From Ruminococcaceae bacterium UBA1213 (GTDB lineage Bacteria > Bacillota > Clostridia > Oscillospirales > Acutalibacteraceae): 9,300 bases of DNA. Made by a program: the position numbers and the translations under genes. The notes below the pieces were generated by a model that saw only the letters and a list, made by a program, of their open reading frames with translations, was not told where the DNA came from and ran no database searches. Below are positions 5,108-9,300 of this stretch, one piece after another. The stretch covers positions 1,337-10,636 of the forward strand of contig DBXL01000181.1 of NCBI GenBank assembly GCA_002309275.1, written 5' to 3'. Numbering within the stretch: position 1 is the stretch's first letter; each line of letters opens with the position of its first letter.

Positions 5108-6850
5108 ATGAAAACAAGAAAAATAATAGCAATCATGGCAGCACTTTTAATGGCAGTAACGGCAACAGGCTGTGATAATGAAATCGGCAGACTTTTTGAA
5201 GTATCAAAGGAATCGTCTTTTAATGACGAGTTTGATGATGGGGGCTGGACAGAGGAAGAGGAAAAAGGCGAGCTTGTGCCGAAAATAACGGCAAATCCCT
5301 CTGTAGCGGACAGGTGGAGTAAGGATATGACAGGAGGGGCAGCTTATGATGACTTTTTCGGTGCTGCCGCAGATAAGAGAGTATATGAAGCGGCACCTGA
5401 ATTTGATGCGGTAACAAATGGTATTGAGGCAGCAGCCCCCGCAGCAGAAGCCCCGGCAGATATTGCACCGACAGCCCCTGCACCGGGATATTATGATGAT
5501 TATGATGATTATGATGATTATCCGCAGACACAGCCGCAGGCAGGCTTACTCACGGCAGGCGTATGGAATGATAATAGTAACTGGGGATTTTTCACGAACC
5601 TGGTAAATAACGATAAAATCACGATTCCGGCAGAGTATGGACTGGAGCCTATTCAGCGTATTGCGGTAACTGTGAAAGATAAAAGTGAAAATCCGGTTGT
5701 CAATGCGAGTGTCAAAGGTTTTTCGGAGGGCGGAAAACTTGTATGGAGTGCAGTGACGGATAAAAATGGTATAGCATACCTGTTCAAAGGCAGTGAAATT
5801 ACGGATGTAAAGGCGGAAAGTCAGGGAAAGACCGCTGAAAGCAGTGTTAAAAGTGAAGTAAAGAATGATGAGCAGACAGTAATAAAAGCGAATAATGCGG
5901 AAGTAAATATTACCCTTGACGGCGAAGGCAAGAACTATGAAAAAACGGAAATTATGTTTGTGGTTGACACAACAGGCTCAATGGGTGATGAACTGATGTT
6001 TTTGCAGAGCGAGTTCACTGCTATTGCAGAGGAAATCGGCACAGATAATACAAGATTTTCAATCAATTTCTACCGTGATGACGGTGACGACTATACAACA
6101 AAAAGATACCCGTTTTCAAGTAACATAGAAGAGATAAATAAGAAACTGAATAGTGAGTATGCAACAGGCGGAGGAGATTTGCCCGAAGCGGTTGCAGAGA
6201 TACTTGATGAAACGATAAACGACGGCGGCTGGAGTAATGAGGCGGTTAAACTGATGTTTATGATATTTGACGCACCGCCCCATGATGACAAAGCAGATAA
6301 GCTTGAAAGTGCCATTGAAAAGGCTTCTGAAAGAGGTATCAGAATAATCCCCGTTGTATCGTCAAACAGTGACAGGAATACAGAGCTTTTCGGAAGAAGT
6401 ATGGCGATTATGACAGGCGGTACATATGTATTTTTAACAGACGATTCGGGCATAGGCTATTCACACCTTGAGCCTGTCATTGGCGAGTATAAAGTGGAAA
6501 AACTGTATGATATAATCATACGCACGATAAACGAATACAAGCAGGGCGAAATCAAAACACCGTCAGAGCCTTCGGAAGTGTCGGAAATATCGGAAGAAGT
6601 AAAGGAAGTATCGGAAATAATCGACAGAACGGTTACAGAGCAGATTCCTACAGATACGGCACTTGAAACGTTTTATGAAACATACGATGATATATATTGT
6701 TTCGGAAGTATCAAGAGTGAATATGTGATAGTAAAATATACAGACGGTACAAGTGAAACTGTAAAAGAGGCATTGAAAAACGGCAGAATCAAAATAGATG
6801 ACCTTGATAAATTTGGAATCAGTTATATAAAACAGCCGAAACCCGTATAA
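5108..6850 (+). CDS. Von Willebrand factor type A domain lipoprotein
   Basis: This is a 580-residue secreted lipoprotein. Residues 1-21 are a signal peptide (KTRK, then a hydrophobic core) ending at Cys22 (TATGC, a slightly atypical lipobox). Residues 23-170 are acidic, then Ala/Pro-rich, with a Tyr-Asp-Asp run at 128-137. Residues about 184-265 look like an Ig-like or carboxypeptidase-regulatory-like beta domain (VTVKDKSENPVVNASVKG, then TDKNG). A vWA domain spans about 280-475. Its metal site is Asp287-x-Thr289-x-Ser291 in VVDTTGSM, with TGGGD (353-357) and Asp388 in MIFDAPPH supplying the remaining expected positions. Residues 476-520 are a Ser/Glu linker, and about 522-577 form a small beta-type domain I cannot name. 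vWA domains bind protein or matrix ligands through a divalent cation, so an adhesion or surface-assembly role is likely. The gene lies 52 bp after the oxidoreductase, probably on the same transcript, and is followed by a terminator. Confidence 0.88.
   Translation: MKTRKIIAIMAALLMAVTATGCDNEIGRLFEVSKESSFNDEFDDGGWTEEEEKGELVPKITANPSVADRWSKDMTGGAAYDDFFGAAADKRVYEAAPEFDAVTNGIEAAAPAAEAPADIAPTAPAPGYYDDYDDYDDYPQTQPQAGLLTAGVWNDNSNWGFFTNLVNNDKITIPAEYGLEPIQRIAVTVKDKSENPVVNASVKGFSEGGKLVWSAVTDKNGIAYLFKGSEITDVKAESQGKTAESSVKSEVKNDEQTVIKANNAEVNITLDGEGKNYEKTEIMFVVDTTGSMGDELMFLQSEFTAIAEEIGTDNTRFSINFYRDDGDDYTTKRYPFSSNIEEINKKLNSEYATGGGDLPEAVAEILDETINDGGWSNEAVKLMFMIFDAPPHDDKADKLESAIEKASERGIRIIPVVSSNSDRNTELFGRSMAIMTGGTYVFLTDDSGIGYSHLEPVIGEYKVEKLYDIIIRTINEYKQGEIKTPSEPSEVSEISEEVKEVSEIIDRTVTEQIPTDTALETFYETYDDIYCFGSIKSEYVIVKYTDGTSETVKEALKNGRIKIDDLDKFGISYIKQPKPV
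5492..5518 (+). repeat. Three tandem copies of TATGATGAT
   Basis: A 9-bp unit repeated three times without mismatch encodes Tyr-Asp-Asp triplets in the linker of the vWA lipoprotein. The unit length keeps the frame, so copy number could vary among strains by slippage, changing linker length and charge only. Confidence 0.85.
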
Positions 6851-6861
6851 AAGACAGCAAA

Positions 6862-6898
6862 AGAGAGTGAAGGGAGAGCTTCACTCTCTATTCTTTTT
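6862..6898 (+). terminator. Rho-independent terminator after the vWA lipoprotein
   Basis: AGAGAGTGAAG (6862-6872) pairs perfectly with CTTCACTCTCT (6879-6889) around a 6-base loop. TTCTTTTT (6891-6898) follows. It begins 11 bases after the stop codon and separates this unit from the cyclophilin operon. Confidence 0.9.
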
Positions 6899-6913
6899 GA
6901 AAAAATGTTTGCA

Positions 6914-6942
6914 TAGACATTGTTTTTGTGATATGATATAAA
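6914..6942 (+). promoter_or_regulatory. Promoter for the cyclophilin-LRR operon
   Basis: TAGACA (6914-6919) and TATAAA (6937-6942) each match five of six consensus bases at 17-bp spacing. An overlapping alternative pairs TTGCAT (6909-6914) with TATGAT (6932-6937), also at 17 bp. Start would be near 6945-6950. Confidence 0.7.
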
Positions 6943-6956
6943 AAAGTTATTTTTTG

Positions 6957-6963
6957 AAAGGGA
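6957..6963 (+). promoter_or_regulatory. Ribosome binding site that selects the 6974 start
   Basis: AAAGGGA sits 10 bases before ATG 6974. The TTG three codons upstream (6965) is only one base from it, too close to be used. Confidence 0.75.
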
Positions 6964-6973
6964 CTTGGTAGAA

Positions 6974-7636
6974 ATGAAAAAGGGAATTATAAAAATGACA
7001 GCATTGATGTTGGCGTTATTGATGACAGGGGCAGTTTTTGGGGGCTGTAATGGCGGAAATGCGGAAACATCAAGTGATGTAAGTGCAGAGGAAAGTCAAC
7101 TGAAAGATAAATATGAGTATGTGGAGCTTGATGAAGATAAGGTTTATTTTGCGGATATAGATATAAAGGATTATGGAAAGATAGTAGTAAAGCTTGACCA
7201 GAAGTCAGCCCCGATAAGCTGTGCGAATTTTGCGGCACTGGCGAACATGGGATTTTATGACGGCTTGACGTTTCATAGAATCATGGAAGATTTTATGATG
7301 CAGGGCGGCAATGCAGAGGGAACGGACAAAGCAGGGATTGCACAGACGATAAAAGGAGAATTTTCGGCTAATGGCGTGGAGAACAATCTTCTGCATACAA
7401 GAGGGGCAATCTCCATGGCAAGAACCTCTCTTTCTATGGACAGTGCGACTTCACAATTTTTTATCGTGCATAAAACTTCACCGCACCTTGACGGAAATTA
7501 TGCCTGTTTCGGATATGTGACCGACGGCATGGACGTTGTTGATAAGATATGTACAGAGGCAGAGCCTGTTGACAATAACGGAACGATTGAAAAGGATAAA
7601 CAGCCTGTGATAAATTCGATAAGAATAAGAACATAA
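6974..7636 (+). CDS. Cyclophilin-type peptidyl-prolyl cis-trans isomerase, lipoprotein
   Basis: This extracytoplasmic foldase catalyses cis-trans isomerisation of X-Pro bonds. The product is 220 residues. A lipoprotein signal peptide ends at Cys25 (VFGGC, with Phe at -3, slightly off consensus), followed by a short Ser/Glu-rich linker to about residue 45. The cyclophilin fold spans about 57-220. FHRIMEDFMMQGG (100-112) holds the catalytic Arg102 and the Gln of the QGG core. GAISMAR (144-150), SQFFI (160-164) and LDGNYACFG (172-180) are the other active-site segments, with Tyr where human CypA has Trp, as is usual in bacterial members. The core is complete, so activity is expected. It is first in a unit with its own promoter, and the BspA-like surface protein follows after 27 bp, which suggests it helps fold exported proteins outside the membrane. 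No gene symbol is certain. Confidence 0.93.
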   Translation: MKKGIIKMTALMLALLMTGAVFGGCNGGNAETSSDVSAEESQLKDKYEYVELDEDKVYFADIDIKDYGKIVVKLDQKSAPISCANFAALANMGFYDGLTFHRIMEDFMMQGGNAEGTDKAGIAQTIKGEFSANGVENNLLHTRGAISMARTSLSMDSATSQFFIVHKTSPHLDGNYACFGYVTDGMDVVDKICTEAEPVDNNGTIEKDKQPVINSIRIRT

Positions 7637-7663
7637 AAAAATGGAAAAGAGTGATGAAAAGAG

Positions 7664-9277
7664 ATGAAATATGCATCAGTGAGGCTGAAAGCGACAGGAA
7701 TAATGGCAGTTGTTTTGGTGATATTGAGTGCAGTGGTTTGTCTGAATGTGAGAGCCGCAGAGATTATCAATAACGGAGATTATATATACAGGCTGAATGA
7801 AGACGGAAAGACACTTTCCATTGTCAATTACAGGGGAAACAGTTTATATTTGAAATTGCCGTCAAAGGTGGATAAGTATGATGTGACGGTGATAGAGAGT
7901 GCGGCATTCATGTATAATGAAACGATAAAAGACCTTGAAGTGTCGAATACAATCAAAGAAATCAAGTCAAATGCATTTTCGGAGTGTAAGTCACTCAAAA
8001 AACTTACTGTACCTGAGAATGTAAAGGAAATAGGCGATTCTGCATTCAGCGGGTGTAAGGAATTGAAAATTGTAAAAATATCCGATGGTACGCAGAGGAT
8101 AGGAAATTACTGTTTTGCAGGGTGCGAGAATCTGTCAGAGCTGACTCTGCCGTCAAAAACAGATGAAATAGGGGAGTATGCTTTTTTCGGCTGTTCGGAG
8201 CTTGAAAAAATACAACTGCCGAAGTCGTTCAAAAGATTCGGAGGATATGCCCTTGAGGGTACAAAGTGGATGGCAAATCAAAAAGCAGAATTTTTGATTG
8301 TAGGTGACGGTCTGCTTTTGAAGTACAATGGCAGTAACAGTAAAATAGATATTCCCGATAATGTGAAAATCATAGGGGAATGTGCCTTTGCAAAGAATGC
8401 CGATATTAAGGAAGTCAATGTATCAAAGAATGTTTCAAGGATAGAGAAATCCGCCTTTTCGGAATGCGTCAATCTGGAAACGGTCAAGCTGAGTGAAAAT
8501 ACCGTTTCCATAGGTCAGAGTGCATTTAAAGACTGTTTTTTACTTGACGGAATCACGCTTTCGGGAAAGCTTGAAAAAATATCTGCCGGTTGTTTTGAGA
8601 ACTGCCGAAGCATACAGTCCGTCAAAATTCCCGACAGTGTCAAAGTAATAGAGAAAAATGCATTCAGCGGTTGTAATATGCTTCAGGAAGCCGAAATGGG
8701 CAAAGGTGTGGAAACCGTGGAGGGAAAAGCATTTCAGGACTGCACAAGTCTGAAAAGGCTTGAATTCTTTGAAAAACTGAAGAAAATAGCGTCTTTGACG
8801 TGCGTTAACTGTCACAGCCTGACAAGAATTGAGTTTAAAAGTGCAGTCACGGTGCCGTCTTTGGCATTTTCGGACTGTGCACATTTGTCGGAGGCGGTAT
8901 TTTATCAGACTCCCGCCGATATAGAAATCAATGCATTCAATCACTGTTCGGAGAAATTTTCGTTATACGGCTCGGATACAAAGAGCATGGAAAAATATGC
9001 ACAGAAAAACAAGTATGAATTAAAGGGTGTGAATCAGCTTTCTCTCTACACGGATAAAGGAATCCTGACACCCAATGATGAAACGGAACAAAATATGTTT
9101 TCAGGCGGTCACACGGCGATTATTATTATCATATTAATGGCAGACTGCGGAGTAGTGGCATTTTTTGCATTGTATGTTTTGTTTTCAAGACCGTCAAGGA
9201 GAGGCAAAAAGTCAGATAAAAACAGAAAAACGGATAAAAATGCTCCTCCCCGTCATTCAAAACGTACACAGCTGTAA
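7664..9277 (+). CDS. BspA-like leucine-rich repeat surface protein with C-terminal membrane anchor
   Basis: This 537-residue exported protein has a signal peptide at 1-31 (basic start, hydrophobic 13-27, likely cleavage after NVRA). About 15 leucine-rich repeats of the LRR_5/BspA type follow, each 23 residues with an AFSGC-like core. Core ends fall at residues 85, 108, 131, 154, 177, 200, then 245, 268, 291, 314, 337, 360, 383, 405 and 428. A 22-residue insertion (about 201-222, with KWMANQKAEFLIVGDG) interrupts the series. Residues 434-453 form the usual BspA closing segment (YGSDTKSMEKYAQ). One transmembrane helix (about 484-508) precedes a basic tail (SRPSRRGKK), so the repeats face outward. 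BspA proteins bind host or matrix proteins, or other cells; the ligand here is unknown. There is no LPxTG or dockerin. The ribosome site is weak (AAGAGTGA, 7647-7654), and coupling to the upstream gene is likely. Confidence 0.92.
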   Translation: MKYASVRLKATGIMAVVLVILSAVVCLNVRAAEIINNGDYIYRLNEDGKTLSIVNYRGNSLYLKLPSKVDKYDVTVIESAAFMYNETIKDLEVSNTIKEIKSNAFSECKSLKKLTVPENVKEIGDSAFSGCKELKIVKISDGTQRIGNYCFAGCENLSELTLPSKTDEIGEYAFFGCSELEKIQLPKSFKRFGGYALEGTKWMANQKAEFLIVGDGLLLKYNGSNSKIDIPDNVKIIGECAFAKNADIKEVNVSKNVSRIEKSAFSECVNLETVKLSENTVSIGQSAFKDCFLLDGITLSGKLEKISAGCFENCRSIQSVKIPDSVKVIEKNAFSGCNMLQEAEMGKGVETVEGKAFQDCTSLKRLEFFEKLKKIASLTCVNCHSLTRIEFKSAVTVPSLAFSDCAHLSEAVFYQTPADIEINAFNHCSEKFSLYGSDTKSMEKYAQKNKYELKGVNQLSLYTDKGILTPNDETEQNMFSGGHTAIIIIILMADCGVVAFFALYVLFSRPSRRGKKSDKNRKTDKNAPPRHSKRTQL

Positions 9278-9300
9278 ATGAGCAAATTTGAAAAACTGCA
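9278..9300 (+). CDS. Possible start of a further gene, cut by the window end
   Basis: ATG follows directly after the LRR gene stop codon, and the frame reads MSKFEKL before the sequence ends. There is no Shine-Dalgarno in the preceding bases, so translation would depend on ribosomes terminating at the upstream gene. Seven codons are too few to name a product. Confidence 0.35.

Overview
The window reads as chromosomal DNA of a low-to-moderate GC, Gram-positive-type anaerobe of the Clostridia. Evidence: strong AGGAGG-type ribosome sites, sigma-A-like promoters, lipoproteins with lipoboxes, a BspA-type leucine-rich repeat surface protein, and clostridial-looking RlmB and Rpe. An Oscillospiraceae/Ruminococcus-like host is my best guess, but this is inference. 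All eight genes I can support, plus the first codons of a ninth, lie on the + strand. I see no phage, IS element, tRNA, rRNA or CRISPR array.

Region 1 (1-3816) is a tight run of three genes. It holds the 3' part of rlmB (23S rRNA 2'-O-methyltransferase), a 911-residue membrane protein 4 bp later, and rpe (ribulose-phosphate 3-epimerase) 17 bp after that. The middle gene is the most unusual object here. Its C-terminal two thirds keep the eight-helix topology and domain order of a P1B-type (heavy-metal) P-type ATPase. However, nearly every catalytic motif is lost, and a roughly 355-residue, highly charged, probably disordered N-terminal region is added. It looks like a pseudo-ATPase.

Region 2 (3817-4428) holds a possible extended -10 promoter, a 154-residue acidic helical protein built on 11-residue repeats with a C-terminal hydrophobic segment, and a strong intrinsic terminator.

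Region 3 (4441-6898) starts with a good promoter and a short flavodoxin-fold NAD(P)H/quinone oxidoreductase. A von Willebrand factor A lipoprotein follows, preceded by a perfect 8-bp inverted repeat that runs into its Shine-Dalgarno. The block ends at a second terminator.

Region 4 (6914-9300) has its own promoter. It drives a cyclophilin-type peptidyl-prolyl isomerase lipoprotein, then a BspA-like LRR protein with a signal peptide and a C-terminal membrane anchor. A further reading frame begins directly at the LRR stop codon and runs off the end.

Functionally the window joins housekeeping (rRNA modification, pentose phosphate) to envelope functions. Three consecutive exported proteins (vWA lipoprotein, extracytoplasmic foldase, LRR surface protein) suggest a cell-surface locus. 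A link between those proteins and the pseudo-ATPase is not shown by the sequence.
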